A DNA stretch of 64,000 bases from UBA6623 sp965248235 (lineage in GTDB: Bacteria > Acidobacteriota > Terriglobia > Bryobacterales > UBA6623): assembly GCA_965248235.1 (NCBI GenBank), contig CBDFIU010000005.1, positions 496,001 to 560,000 on the forward strand. Direction: 5' to 3'. The translations under genes were made by a program, and so were the position numbers. Under the pieces are notes generated by a model. The model searched no databases. It was not told where the DNA came from and saw only the letters and a list, made by a program, of their open reading frames with translations. Below are positions 25,338-33,799 of the stretch, piece by piece (position 1 is the stretch's first letter; every line of letters starts with the position of its first letter).

Positions 25338-25900
25338 CGCGTCCTCCCCTTTGCGTAACGCCGGAATTTGACGCGCGCGTTGGCGATGTGCGAGCGAACG
25401 GTCGCCGGGGAGCATCCGAGTTGCTCGGCCACTTCGGCGGCCGGGAGACCTTCGATGTCGCGCAAGATTAGAGCGGCGCGCTCGCGCTCGGAAAGCAGAC
25501 GTAAGCCGTCTTCAATATAGGCGCGCTTTTCACCGCGCAAGACGGCTTGCTCGGGACTTTCTTCCGCCGAGACATCGGGCGCGTGGTCGAGTTCCTCGAA
25601 GACAACGCGCTTGCGGCGGCGCACGAAATCGAGCGCCGTGTTGACGGCGATGCGCCCCAGCCATTGGGCGGACTTTCGCGGGTCTTGGAGTTGGGAGCGC
25701 CGGCTGAGCGCCTTGACGAAAGTTTCCTGGGTCAGGTCTTGGGCGTCGGGGACATTGCCCACGACGCGATAGATGAGCCGAAAGACCCGCTTGAGGTTGG
25801 CTTCGACGAACTCATCGTCGGCCGCGGGCGCCCCTTGGGCCTCTACCGAAGAGTAGTGTTCGGTCTCCATGACCGCTGCCGGTGCCGTGACTGTCGACAT
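25334..25900 (-). CDS. ECF sigma factor (RpoE-type)
   Basis: This 188-residue sigma factor directs RNA polymerase to a stress regulon. Region 2 contains L-I-Y-R-V-V-G-N-V-P-D-A-Q-D-L-T-Q-E-T-F-V-K-A. Region 4 contains L-S-E-R-E-R-A-A-L-I-L-R-D-I-E-G-L-P-A-A-E-V-A-E-Q-L-G-C-S-P-A-T-V-R-S-H. It heads a three-gene operon with its anti-sigma factor and a secreted protein. Autoregulation is expected, but I could not pick out the promoter with confidence. Confidence 0.93.
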   Translation of the reverse strand: MSTVTAPAAVMETEHYSSVEAQGAPAADDEFVEANLKRVFRLIYRVVGNVPDAQDLTQETFVKALSRRSQLQDPRKSAQWLGRIAVNTALDFVRRRKRVVFEELDHAPDVSAEESPEQAVLRGEKRAYIEDGLRLLSERERAALILRDIEGLPAAEVAEQLGCSPATVRSHIANARVKFRRYAKGRTR

Positions 25901-26068
25901 GCCGCCGTGCCCATTCCCCTCATTAAGAGTTGACGGCGGAAGACCGCAAACGTGGAGGGAGATTTGGCCGCGGCGGGCATTTTCCCGTGCTTCCCTGAGC
26001 TTAGCATCGCCGGGATTCGAGGAGCAGGTCGACGATGGTTCGAGGACAGGGGGGAGAATACGCGAGCG

Positions 26069-27256
26069 CTACTCGCGCAGGAGTTTTCGGATGCCGCGAG
26101 TGGCTTGGCGGGTGCGGTGCTCGTTTTCGATCAGGGCGAAGCGGACGTAGCCTTCGCCCCGAGGGCCGAAACCGATGCCCGGCGAAACGGCGACGAGGGC
26201 CTTTTGCAGCAGCATCTTCGAAAATTCGAGCGAGCCGGCCCATTGATATTTTTCGGGGATCTTGGCCCACAAGAACATCGTCGCCGGCGGAGGTTCCACC
26301 ATCCACCCGGCGCGATGGAGGCCGGCGACCAACACGTCGCGGCGCTTTTGATAGACATCGCGAATCTTGCGCGTCTCTTCCCCACACTCACGCAGGGCGA
26401 TGATCGACGCGATTTGAATCGGCTGAAAGACGCCGTAGTCGAGGTAGCTCTTGATGCGTCCGAGCGCGTTGATCATCTTCGGGTTGCCGAGACAGAAACC
26501 GATACGCCAGCCTGCCATGTTGTAGCTCTTCGACATCGAAAAGATCTCAACGGCGACGTCTTTCGCGCCGGGAACTTCCAGAATGCTGGGCGGACGCATG
26601 CCGTCAAACCCCAAGTCGGCGTAAGCGAAATCATGGACGATCATCGTGCCGTGCCGATGCGCCAACTCGACAAGCGTCTCGAAGAACGACTGATCGACGC
26701 ACTGTGTCGTCGGGTTGTGCGGAAACGAAACGAGCACCATTTTCGGTGGCTTGGACGCGGTGCGGTATAGGTCTTCGAGGCGGTTGAGAAACTCCTCGGG
26801 CGAGGGCATCGGCAGGTTGCAAGCCTCGCCCTCGGCCATCACAACGCCCCATTGGTGGATGGGGTAGGAAGGATCGGGCGTGACGACGGGATCACCGGGG
26901 CCGATCACGGCGAACAACAAATGGGCAATGGCGTCTTTCGCGCCCATGGCGACGAGCGCTTCTTTCTCGGGGTCGAGCTTGACGCCGTAGTTGGCCTCGT
27001 AGCGCTTCGTGATCTCATCACGCAAGCGTGGGATGCCCCGCGACATCGAGTAACGGTGATTGCGCTTGTTGCGCGCTGCTTCAGCCAGCTTGCTCACCAC
27101 CGTTCGGGGCGTGGCGCCGTCGGGATTACCCATTCCGAGGTCGATGACGTCGAGCCCGGCGGACCGCGCCTTCGCGCGCATCTCGTTGATGACGGCAAAA
27201 ACGTAGGGCGGCAACTTGCCGATACGGTAGAAGGGTTCGTCGTCGAACAGTCCCAT
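26069..27256 (-). CDS. alaC: Alanine transaminase-type aminotransferase (AlaC family)
   Basis: This 395-residue PLP enzyme of class I/II makes alanine from pyruvate and glutamate. I start at M-G-L-F-D-D-E-P-F-Y-R, matching the AlaC N-terminus (F-x-R-I-x-x-L-P-P-Y-V-F). M-G-N-P-D-G-A-T-P follows. The Schiff-base Lys is in S-M-S-K-S-Y-N-M-A-G-W-R, and P-H-N-P-T-T-Q is the substrate-carboxylate and cofactor segment. The length is normal. It stands alone, divergent from the GNAT gene at 27,440. An upstream ATG at 27,331 is less likely. Confidence 0.9.
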   Translation of the reverse strand: MGLFDDEPFYRIGKLPPYVFAVINEMRAKARSAGLDVIDLGMGNPDGATPRTVVSKLAEAARNKRNHRYSMSRGIPRLRDEITKRYEANYGVKLDPEKEALVAMGAKDAIAHLLFAVIGPGDPVVTPDPSYPIHQWGVVMAEGEACNLPMPSPEEFLNRLEDLYRTASKPPKMVLVSFPHNPTTQCVDQSFFETLVELAHRHGTMIVHDFAYADLGFDGMRPPSILEVPGAKDVAVEIFSMSKSYNMAGWRIGFCLGNPKMINALGRIKSYLDYGVFQPIQIASIIALRECGEETRKIRDVYQKRRDVLVAGLHRAGWMVEPPPATMFLWAKIPEKYQWAGSLEFSKMLLQKALVAVSPGIGFGPRGEGYVRFALIENEHRTRQATRGIRKLLRE

Positions 27257-27439
27257 GAGATTCTCGGATGCCTTGGGGAAGTCGGGGGCCGACGCCGCGA
27301 TTTGGCTCGGCCAGCCTCCTCTTTCGATCATAACGCCCCGGGAGAAAGGCGAATCTTCGACCCGCGCCCGGTGCTTGCCGAGCCCGGGTCGCTTGTGGCA
27401 TGGTGCAAGAACTCTTCGAATCGCCGTAAAGGAGACACC

Positions 27440-27910
27440 ATGGCCCTATCGTTCCGACCCGCGCGGGAGGAAGACCACGAGCGTCTCAAACAAATCGTTG
27501 TCGAGGGCTTCGAGAAGGTGACCGCGCAAACTTTCGTCGACGAACACTTCGGTTTGTTAAACGGCGCCGATTGGCGCGATCGTTGGCGAACGCGGTTTCA
27601 GCAGGCACTTGAGACGGAAATCGTGATGGTAGGAGAGGCGGAAGGCGAAATCGCGTCGGTGATCGCGGCCAAACTGGATTCAGAAACGCGGCTCGCCTAT
27701 GTCGATATATTGGCGGTCGCACGGAAGCATCATCGGCACGGGTACGGCCGAGAGACATTGCGCTGGATGCTCGGGCATCTCAAGGACCAAGGCGCCGTGC
27801 ACGCGCATCTCGACTGCTTGTCCACCAATGTCGAGGCGAATAGTCTTTACGAGGCCGAGGGTTTCGTGGATGTTGGGCGATCGGTGCTGTGGTATATCAA
27901 GATTCCTTAG
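27440..27910 (+). CDS. GNAT-family N-acetyltransferase
   Basis: This encodes 156 residues with AAAGGAG before the ATG. A-Y-V-D-I-L-A-V-A-R-K-H-H-R-H-G-Y-G-R-E-T-L is motif A, which holds acetyl-CoA (the R/Q-x-x-G-x-G/A pattern appears as R-H-G-Y-G). L-S-T-N-V-E-A-N-S-L-Y-E-A-E-G-F is the C-terminal motif B. The substrate cannot be told. The longer open frame to 26,852 is an antisense shadow of alaC. Confidence 0.88.
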   Translation: MALSFRPAREEDHERLKQIVVEGFEKVTAQTFVDEHFGLLNGADWRDRWRTRFQQALETEIVMVGEAEGEIASVIAAKLDSETRLAYVDILAVARKHHRHGYGRETLRWMLGHLKDQGAVHAHLDCLSTNVEANSLYEAEGFVDVGRSVLWYIKIP

Positions 27911-27992
27911 GGTGGCGCGGGTTCCAGGCACGGGAGCTTCGGCCTTTCCGCGCCCGCGCGGCGCTTATCGTGACTTAGCGCGGGGCCCCCGC

Positions 27993-28865
27993 TCAAAGCA
28001 ACTCTTCGAGTTTCTTACGCACGCCCGGACCGTATAACGGGTCGGCGAGCGCGAATTCGACGAAGGTCTTGAAGTAACTGCCGAAATTGCCGATGTCGTA
28101 GCGCTTTTCGCCCGCCGGCAACTTGACGCCCATCACGCGCTCGCCCGATTCGCAGAGCATGCGAATGGCGTCGGTCAGCTGGATTTCCTGGCGGGCATCG
28201 GGTTCGACGCGCCGCAGCATTTCGAAAATCATCGGCGACAAGACATAGCGCCCGGCAATAGCGAGATCGCTCGGAGCATCGGCGGGCGAGGGCTTTTCCA
28301 CCACGTCGCTGATGTCGAACACCTCGCCTTTGGATTCGGGCTTCACGACACCGTAGAAACCCACCTGGTCGGGGGACACCTGTTCGACGCCGATCACCGC
28401 CGCCGCCTGGTTTTGCTCATAAGCCTCGGCCAAGCGACTACAGATTGAAGAGGCTCCGTTGAGGCCGATGATCGAATCGCCCAGCGCGACCACAAAGGGC
28501 TCGTCGCCGACGAAGGGCTCGCCGTGGAGGATGGCGTCTCCGAGGCCGCGTTGCACGCTTTGGCGCGTGTAGAGATAGTGAACGTCGATGTTTTCGAAGG
28601 CCAACTCCTCGAGCAAGTCGTCCTTGGCGGCGCGGCGCAGCGATTCGGCCAGGTCGGGGTTGTGGTCGAAGTGGTTTTCGATCGAGTCCTTACCGCGGCC
28701 GGTGACGAACAGGATCTGCTCGCAGCCGGAGCGCGCGAGTTCTTCGACGACGTACTGCACAATCGGCTTCTTGCCGACCGGCAGCATCTCCTTCGGTTGT
28801 GATTTCGTGGCCGGCAGCAAGCGCGTGCCAATGCCGGCTACGGGGACAACAGCATTCTTAATCAA
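27993..28865 (-). CDS. galU: UTP-glucose-1-phosphate uridylyltransferase
   Basis: GalU makes UDP-glucose for cell-envelope sugars and trehalose or glycogen pathways. The protein has 290 residues. K-N-A-V-V-P-V-A-G-I-G-T-R-L-L-P-A-T-K is the nucleotide-binding start, with P-K-E-M-L-P-V following. V-A-L-G-D-S-I-I holds the metal site. V-E-K-P is in the sugar pocket, and G-E-K-R-Y-D-I-G-N is the C-terminal family motif. The length is typical. The 260 bases upstream to nadC hold no gene. Confidence 0.95.
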   Translation of the reverse strand: MIKNAVVPVAGIGTRLLPATKSQPKEMLPVGKKPIVQYVVEELARSGCEQILFVTGRGKDSIENHFDHNPDLAESLRRAAKDDLLEELAFENIDVHYLYTRQSVQRGLGDAILHGEPFVGDEPFVVALGDSIIGLNGASSICSRLAEAYEQNQAAAVIGVEQVSPDQVGFYGVVKPESKGEVFDISDVVEKPSPADAPSDLAIAGRYVLSPMIFEMLRRVEPDARQEIQLTDAIRMLCESGERVMGVKLPAGEKRYDIGNFGSYFKTFVEFALADPLYGPGVRKKLEELL

Positions 28866-29126
28866 TCGGTGAGACTCCTTGTCGCCGGGAATACAGGCGC
28901 GCGACGGCGCCTTTCCGCATTGTGATCATCCCGCCGACGGCGGGAAGCGGGAATTTCTATTGTGTCAAATCCGCGGGAATCGGCAGCATACCGCCCGGCC
29001 GCCCGTCGACCTCCGACAGCGCCGGATTCGAACCGCGTCTCTCGTGGCGATTGGCTACGCTGAAGGCTCGCCGAGGTTGGCGACGTTCTCACGGAAATCC
29101 GACATCTCAAAAAAGCGCTTTCTTAT

Positions 29127-29969
29127 ATGGCAACCACAATGCGACCGGACGCCTCCGATTGGCGACACCCTGAAATTGTCGAGGCGGTTCGCCGCGCGTT
29201 GGCCGAGGATATAGGGTCGGGTGATGTGACGACCGAGGCCTGCGTGCCGGCCGATGCCGCGGCAAGCGGCTTCTTTTTGGCCCGTGAGGCGATGGTCGTG
29301 GCGGGCGTGGAGCTGCTGCCCCTTCTCTATGAGCATGAAGAGCTCGAAGTGATCCGCCAAGACGGGGAGTCGGTCGAGGCGGAAACGGTTTTCGCGCGCG
29401 TTCGCGGCTCGGCGCAGCGACTGCTGACGATCGAGCGGACGGCGCTCAACTTTCTACAGCGGCTCAGCGGCATCGCCGGCATGGCGCGGCGGTTTGTCGA
29501 AGCCGTCGACGGCACCGGCTGCGTGATCCTCGACACGCGCAAGACGACGCCCGGGCTGCGACGTCTCGAAAAACTCGCGGTGCGGGCCGGGGGCGCCTCG
29601 AACCATCGCTTCGGGCTTTTTGACGCGGTGCTGATCAAGAACAATCACATCACGGCCGCCGGCGGCGTCGGGCAGGCGCTCGATAGGGCGCGGACGCAAC
29701 CGCTGCCGATTGAGGTGGAAGTCCGCAGCTTCGGCGAACTCGAAGAGGCCATGGCGGCCGGCGCCAGGCACGTCCTGCTCGATAACTTCACCCCCGATGT
29801 GGTTTACCGCGGCATGGGCCGCGTCGCCGGCCGCGCCGAGGTCGAAGTCTCGGGCGGCATCACGCTCGAAAACGTGCGCGAATACGCCGAGGCGGGCCCG
29901 GATTTCATCTCCGTCGGCGCGCTAACCCACTCGGCCCCGGCCGCGGACATCAGTTTTCGTTTGGAGTGA
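29127..29969 (+). CDS. nadC: Nicotinate-nucleotide pyrophosphorylase (quinolinate phosphoribosyltransferase)
   Basis: NadC turns quinolinate and PRPP into nicotinate mononucleotide in NAD synthesis. The protein has 280 residues. A-L-A-E-D-I-G-S-G-D-V-T-T is the family N-terminus. T-A-L-N-F-L-Q-R-L-S-G-I-A follows. D-T-R-K-T-T-P-G-L-R and R-A-G-G-A-S-N-H-R-F-G-L-F-D hold substrate-binding Arg, Lys and His. E-V-E-V and L-L-D-N-F are the phosphate-site segments. No Shine-Dalgarno is evident; a second ATG four codons on is an alternative. nadA and nadB are not in the window. Confidence 0.95.
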   Translation: MATTMRPDASDWRHPEIVEAVRRALAEDIGSGDVTTEACVPADAAASGFFLAREAMVVAGVELLPLLYEHEELEVIRQDGESVEAETVFARVRGSAQRLLTIERTALNFLQRLSGIAGMARRFVEAVDGTGCVILDTRKTTPGLRRLEKLAVRAGGASNHRFGLFDAVLIKNNHITAAGGVGQALDRARTQPLPIEVEVRSFGELEEAMAAGARHVLLDNFTPDVVYRGMGRVAGRAEVEVSGGITLENVREYAEAGPDFISVGALTHSAPAADISFRLE

Positions 29970-29979
29970 CGGCGGTCGG

Positions 29980-30477
29980 TCAATCCGAGACCGATAACGG
30001 TTCGAGCGCGACAAGCGCGGTGAAGACCGCCAGGCCGATCAGAACCGCCGACAATGTGAGCGGGTCGAAGCTCTCGACCCATGGGAGCAATGATCCGCCG
30101 GCAAGAAGCGCGTCGCTGAGCGACAGCTTCGATAGGATGCCGTCAAGAAGCGACGCCGCGGCGGAACGGTTCCAAATCAGCCAAGCGCCGCCCGCCGCGC
30201 AGGCGAAAGCATGCGGGGCGATCTGGTACATCACGAAGCGTCGCGATTTCTTCACTTCGGCCTCTCGCCGAGCGATGAGTTGGGCCTTGAGTCGGATCAA
30301 CTCGGGATCGGGTAACACGACCGACGGCGGGGCCAGCGAGACAACAGCTCCGCTCACCAGAACTGTTTCCCGGCAAACGTCGCAGTTGGCGACATGCTGC
30401 TCCAAATCGGCGGACCAGAGACCGCCGCGCGCCGCATAAGCCGCTTCGATTTCGTGCCCGCAAGCCCGTTTCTTCAT
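29980..30477 (-). CDS. Anti-sigma factor, zinc-finger type
   Basis: This encodes 165 residues. The N-terminal anti-sigma zinc finger has H near residue 8 and H-V-A-N-C-D-V-C at 28-35. A central helix L-I-R-L-K-A-Q-L-I-A-R-R-E-A-E-V-K follows. Three hydrophobic segments lie at about 85-105, 120-135 and 140-158. It starts 7 bases after the sigma gene ends, so the two are co-transcribed. It is convergent with nadC, with only 10 bases between the stops. Confidence 0.85.
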   Translation of the reverse strand: MKKRACGHEIEAAYAARGGLWSADLEQHVANCDVCRETVLVSGAVVSLAPPSVVLPDPELIRLKAQLIARREAEVKKSRRFVMYQIAPHAFACAAGGAWLIWNRSAAASLLDGILSKLSLSDALLAGGSLLPWVESFDPLTLSAVLIGLAVFTALVALEPLSVSD

Positions 30478-30484
30478 CCCTTGA

Positions 30485-31096
30485 TTATTCTCCGTTTCCG
30501 CCGGACCCGCTTCCCGAATCGGATTCCCGCGTTGGTCGTTCGGCGAACCCGGCTTGCTTCAACAAGGTTGCCATACCGCGGCGTGCCCGAAACAACAGCA
30601 CGCGGACGCTGCCTTCGCTGACCCCCAATGCCTCGGCAATCTCGTTATGATCGAAGCCCTCGACATAAGCCAACCACAGTAGAGCGCGCCGGCGCGGCTT
30701 GAGGCGGCCGAATAGGCGAGCGACGTCACTGCTTAGCTCGATGGAGGGTTGTGCCGTGGGACCCGAAATAAGATCCTTCCAATTTCGGCGTCGTTCGCGG
30801 TCGAGGCGGCGAGCGTGATCGATGATCAGGCGACTCGCGATGCGATAGAGATAGGCTTTCGATTGCGCCGGCCCGAGGTCGGCGGGGGCCGCGCGCAGGT
30901 AGCGAATGAAGGTGTCTTGAAGAAGGTCGTCGGCCGCCGTCGGGTCGAGAGCGCGCGCAAGATAGGCGTGCAAGCCGGGCGCGGTTTGCTCGTAGAAAAC
31001 GCGGAAGGCGGTTTCGTCCATCAGTCCGGCGGCTTCCGCCGCCGTCCCCTCGGCGTCGGGCAGCGACAAGGGCAGTGCTGTTTCCGTCAAATGCAT
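30485..31096 (-). CDS. ECF sigma factor (second module)
   Basis: This 203-residue sigma factor is an ECF member. Region 2 contains D-P-T-A-A-D-D-L-L-Q-D-T-F-I-R-Y-L-R-A. Region 4 contains K-P-R-R-R-A-L-L-W-L-A-Y-V-E-G-F-D-H-N-E-I-A-E-A-L-G-V-S-E-G-S-V-R-V-L-L-F-R-A-R-R. The start at M-H-L-T-E-T is chosen because the upstream 60 codons are Arg/Pro-rich nonsense. A Gly/Ser tail ends the protein. The partner anti-sigma gene follows after 7 bases. The target regulon is unknown. Confidence 0.9.
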   Translation of the reverse strand: MHLTETALPLSLPDAEGTAAEAAGLMDETAFRVFYEQTAPGLHAYLARALDPTAADDLLQDTFIRYLRAAPADLGPAQSKAYLYRIASRLIIDHARRLDRERRRNWKDLISGPTAQPSIELSSDVARLFGRLKPRRRALLWLAYVEGFDHNEIAEALGVSEGSVRVLLFRARRGMATLLKQAGFAERPTRESDSGSGSGGNGE

Positions 31097-31155
31097 CGGT
31101 AGCGGCGGGGCCGGTTCATTTGCAAGCCTGTGCAGCCGCGCCGGCGTGCTTGGTG

Positions 31156-31614
31156 CTACATGCCGTGTCCACTTGGGGCCTCGGCGTCGGGTTCCGTCTC
31201 CTGCTTGTCGTCGCCCCTCGTCAGGAGCCGCGTCGTGATCGCCGCGACGACAAAGCCCAGACCGAGGGCCAGGCAAACGCCGCCCGGAACGATGAGGTCC
31301 TCATCGGCACCGAACTCCTCTGTCAGCACCGACAGTCCGAGCCCCAAGAAGGCTAGTACAATCCCGGTTCTCAAGCTCTTGAGCCAGCTTTCGCGGGGAT
31401 CGATGCGTTCAGACCCCAGGTCCGCCAGCATTTTCTTGCCGCCCTCGCTTTCGAGAAACGTCGTCAGTTCCCCTCCCGAGCTAAATTTGTCGAGCAGGTG
31501 CTTATGGAGTTCCGTTCGTGATTGAACCCTGGCTTGCCGCAGCCTGATCGAAAAGAACACGATCAGTACGATCATGGCGCATCCACCCAGGGGAACTAGT
31601 ATTTCGACCAACAT
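31156..31614 (-). CDS. Small membrane protein (DUF6249-like)
   Basis: This encodes 152 residues from an ATG with AGGAG at ideal distance, which is why I prefer it to the longer frame. The N-terminal membrane segment is L-V-P-L-G-G-C-A-M-I-V-L-I-V-F-F-S-I. A cytoplasmic helical stretch (R-T-E-L-H-K-H-L-L-D-K-F-S-S-G-G-E-L-T-T-F-L) follows, then two more membrane segments. That arrangement resembles DUF6249-type proteins, which often occur beside ECF sigma operons. It lies 59 bases upstream of the sigma factor on the same strand and may be in the same operon. Confidence 0.75.
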   Translation of the reverse strand: MLVEILVPLGGCAMIVLIVFFSIRLRQARVQSRTELHKHLLDKFSSGGELTTFLESEGGKKMLADLGSERIDPRESWLKSLRTGIVLAFLGLGLSVLTEEFGADEDLIVPGGVCLALGLGFVVAAITTRLLTRGDDKQETEPDAEAPSGHGM

Positions 31615-31887
31615 ATTGATCTCCTGTGCCGTCGAGCTGCCCACGGCCGCGGCCGAGCCGCCGTGCATTGGTGCGTATCCGATTTCAAGCTCTATAACGC
31701 CGGCGGCAGACGGAGCGTTAACAATAAGAACGAATGAGCGGGGGAAATGTTCGCCGGTCGGCCCTCGAACATGCCCTTTGAAGATGGGGCGGGATTTGCG
31801 CCGCAAACCGAGCCGCGCACGTTAGGGGCGGTGAAAAAATGGCGGACTGTCGGTTCCTATGAGAGCGCGGCATTCATAATACCGCCG

Positions 31888-32923
31888 GATGGGTATTTAC
31901 TTGACTCAGGTATTGGGAAATAGCCCCTACATGTTGTGGTCGTCCGTAGCGCGTGTCGCGGTGCCTCCGACCAGCGATTTGTAGGGTGCCGGTGGCACGG
32001 CGACGGCCTGTTGAACCAGGCGGTAAAAGAGCTTGCCTCGACTTCTGGACTTGCGGCGGTTGAAGCGGAAGGCGAATTCGTCGAGGTAGGAGTCGAGATG
32101 CTCGTGACTGACCGCTCCTTGATGCGTGCCCAGTATCCAGCGCTTCACTAACGACACCACGCGGTGCACCCGGGGGAGCAGTTTCGAGGCGCGCGCCGGT
32201 TGCCCCTCCAGGTAGCTCACCTCGTGGCGATAGCCGTCGCCTTCGAGCGGTTCGTATCCCAGCCAACCGTCGGTATGGACCACGCTGCCGGGTTCGATCG
32301 ACTCGCCGACGAAGGCCATCAAGCTGTCCCCGGAGGCGTTGGGAATGGTGCGTATCCGAACCCGCCCGATGCCGGCACCATCTTCCTCGGCCGCTACTAC
32401 AATCAGCGCCTTAGCGTCGGTTTGGCGACCGCGCACGCCCTCCTCCAAGCCTCCTAAGTAAGTCTCGTCAACCTCCACGCGCCCGCTGAGCCGATCGCGT
32501 CCGGGCCGCACCATGGCGCGCCGGAGCTTATGCAACCAAGTCCAGGCCGTTTTGTAGCTGCCCAGGCCCAACACCCGCTGCAAGCCCAGCGCGCTCGCCC
32601 CGTTCTTCTGGCTCGTGAGCCACCACATGGCTCGAAACCAACTCTGGAGGGGTTGGCGGGTGTCTTGAAATATTGTGCCCGCCGTTGGAGAAGCTTGATG
32701 CCCGCAGCCGGCGCACTCCAGCAGCGCTGTCCGCACCGCCCACGCTTTGTCGTGCCCGCATCGCGGACAACGAAAACCCTCCGGCCAGCGGAGTTGACAC
32801 AGATACTCTCGACAGGCCTGCTCGGTGGCGAAACGCGCCTCGAACTCGGCCAGATTCCGAGGATAATCTTCCATTTCCCCGATCCTACATCTTGTGGTCA
32901 CCTGAGTCAAGTAAATACCCATC
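31888..32923. mobile_element. IS1595-family insertion sequence, copy 2
   Basis: This is 1036 bp, the same length and orientation as copy 1 at 2581. The flanking 8-mers are taccgccg on the left (31,880-31,887) and taccgcca on the right (32,924-32,931), a target duplication with one mismatch that supports 8 bp as the duplication size. It sits between a membrane-protein gene and a block of REP-like repeats. Confidence 0.93.
31927..32874 (-). CDS. IS1595-family transposase (copy 2)
   Basis: This 315-residue protein is identical in sequence to the transposase at 2620-3567, with the same zinc ribbon and ISXO2-like catalytic domain. Identity of both copies implies recent transposition within this genome. 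It starts at M-E-D-Y-P-R-N. Confidence 0.92.
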   Translation of the reverse strand: MEDYPRNLAEFEARFATEQACREYLCQLRWPEGFRCPRCGHDKAWAVRTALLECAGCGHQASPTAGTIFQDTRQPLQSWFRAMWWLTSQKNGASALGLQRVLGLGSYKTAWTWLHKLRRAMVRPGRDRLSGRVEVDETYLGGLEEGVRGRQTDAKALIVVAAEEDGAGIGRVRIRTIPNASGDSLMAFVGESIEPGSVVHTDGWLGYEPLEGDGYRHEVSYLEGQPARASKLLPRVHRVVSLVKRWILGTHQGAVSHEHLDSYLDEFAFRFNRRKSRSRGKLFYRLVQQAVAVPPAPYKSLVGGTATRATDDHNM

Positions 32924-33027
32924 TACCGCCATAAAAATGGGAGCGAGGACGTTCCCGCCGCCCCTTCAGGGCTCCGCCAGGTGGGGGCGAGGCGTCGACC
33001 TGAACGTTTCGGTAGGGTCAAGTGAAA

Positions 33028-33047
33028 CCCCGGGCTGAAGCCCGGGG
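33028..33047. repeat. REP-like short palindrome
   Basis: CCCCGGGCT and AGCCCGGGG form 9-bp perfect arms around GA. Such palindromes are typical REP units. It lies in a gene-free stretch (32,924-33,447) that also contains a partial inverted repeat related to the REPIN-like elements (GAGTCCCCAATTTTCAC at about 33,142). Confidence 0.6.
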
Positions 33048-33239
33048 CTACTTTCCCGTCGCCGCTCCGCGGCTGCGCGACAGGGGCGGCCTGATTGGGC
33101 TATATAGTAACCCACCGTACTCTCGAAGGGGATTTTCGGAGGAGTCCCCAATTTTCACGGTCAATCATGGTCGCCAAGTCAGCCACAAAGAATGTGGAAA
33201 ACAAGGGACTTACATCCCTATTTTCGAGAGAGTCCCTCA

Positions 33240-33420
33240 GGGGCTGTGAAAAATTGGGTGCAGTCCACTTCGCGCCGGATAGGGGTATTGATTCAATGGA
33301 ACTTATTCGGTCGGCGCTCGGTACAGTCCCCAATTTTTCACATCCCCGCGGCGATGCGGCTCTGGTTGGCCGTGGTTTCCTCCGCAACGGCGGATTGAAT
33401 CCTTCTCAACAAGGTCGGGG
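33240..33420. repeat. REPIN/MITE-like repeat, copy B
   Basis: The element starts GGGGCTGTGAAAAATTGGG and shares its centre with the copies at 15,223 and 41,491. Its right side shares about 75 further bases with the copy at 41,491, ending CCTTCTCAACAAGGTCG. Divergence between copies is visible, so it is older than the IS copies. No ORF is supported in it. Confidence 0.75.
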
Positions 33421-33447
33421 AAAGTGTCTTTTCACGTGGTCTGAGTA

Positions 33448-33780
33448 CTAGGCGCTCCACTCGGTCGGATCAAAGCCGACGATGATCTTGCGGCCCTTCT
33501 TAATCAGCGGACGGCGGATGAGGTTCGGGTTCTCCGACATCAGCCGCAGCGTTTCGTCGCGCGGCGGGGGATTGGTCTTCATCCCCATTTCGCGGTAGAG
33601 CGCGTTGCGAGTGTTGAGGAATTCGCGGTAGTCGCGACGACCGATCAGTTGGTCGAGTTCTTCAACCGTCAATCCTTGGTTCAGATCGACGAGCTGCAAA
33701 TCCGCGCCTTGGTCGAGCAAGAAACTTCTTGCTTTGCGGCAGGTGGTTCAACTGGGTTTTTGATAGAAGGTGAGTTTCAT
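33448..33780 (-). CDS. ArsC/Spx-like thioredoxin-fold protein, probable selenoprotein (in-frame UGA at residue 11)
   Basis: Read through the UGA, this is a 110-residue ArsC/Spx/YffB-like protein. It begins M-K-L-T-F-Y-Q-K-P-S, then UGA (33,750-33,748), then T-T-C-R-K-A. Relatives have Cys at that position, so the UGA replaces the first Cys of the C-x-x-C redox motif. The remainder matches the family: R-D-Y-R-E-F-L-N-T-R-N, M-S-E-N-P-N-L-I-R-R-P-L-I and I-V-G-F-D. After the UGA and 14 bases, AGCAAGA pairs with UCUUGCU around an AGUU loop; the loop begins 21 bases after the UGA and has G in its second position. Both features fit the bacterial SECIS pattern. A standard ORF caller would start at the TTG at 33,720 and lose the active site. 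A sequencing error or pseudogene remains possible. Redox or arsenate-type chemistry is inferred. Confidence 0.75.
33716..33733 (-). promoter_or_regulatory. Candidate bacterial SECIS hairpin
   Basis: On the mRNA, AGCAAGA (7 bp) pairs perfectly with UCUUGCU around the tetraloop AGUU, inside the coding sequence and downstream of the UGA at 33,750-33,748. Distance to the loop and the G among the first two loop bases match the known constraints for SelB recognition. Confidence 0.6.
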
Positions 33781-33799
33781 AGCAACACAAAACGCGAAG

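Noticed and set aside
29030..29042. tRNA T-arm on the minus strand (GGATTCGAACC)
   Set aside because: The neighbouring bases do not form a T-stem and no other tRNA arms can be built.
2581..32923. Composite transposon bounded by the two IS copies
   Set aside because: The intervening 28 kb contains core genes such as ssrA, galU and nadC, and copy 2 has its own target duplication.
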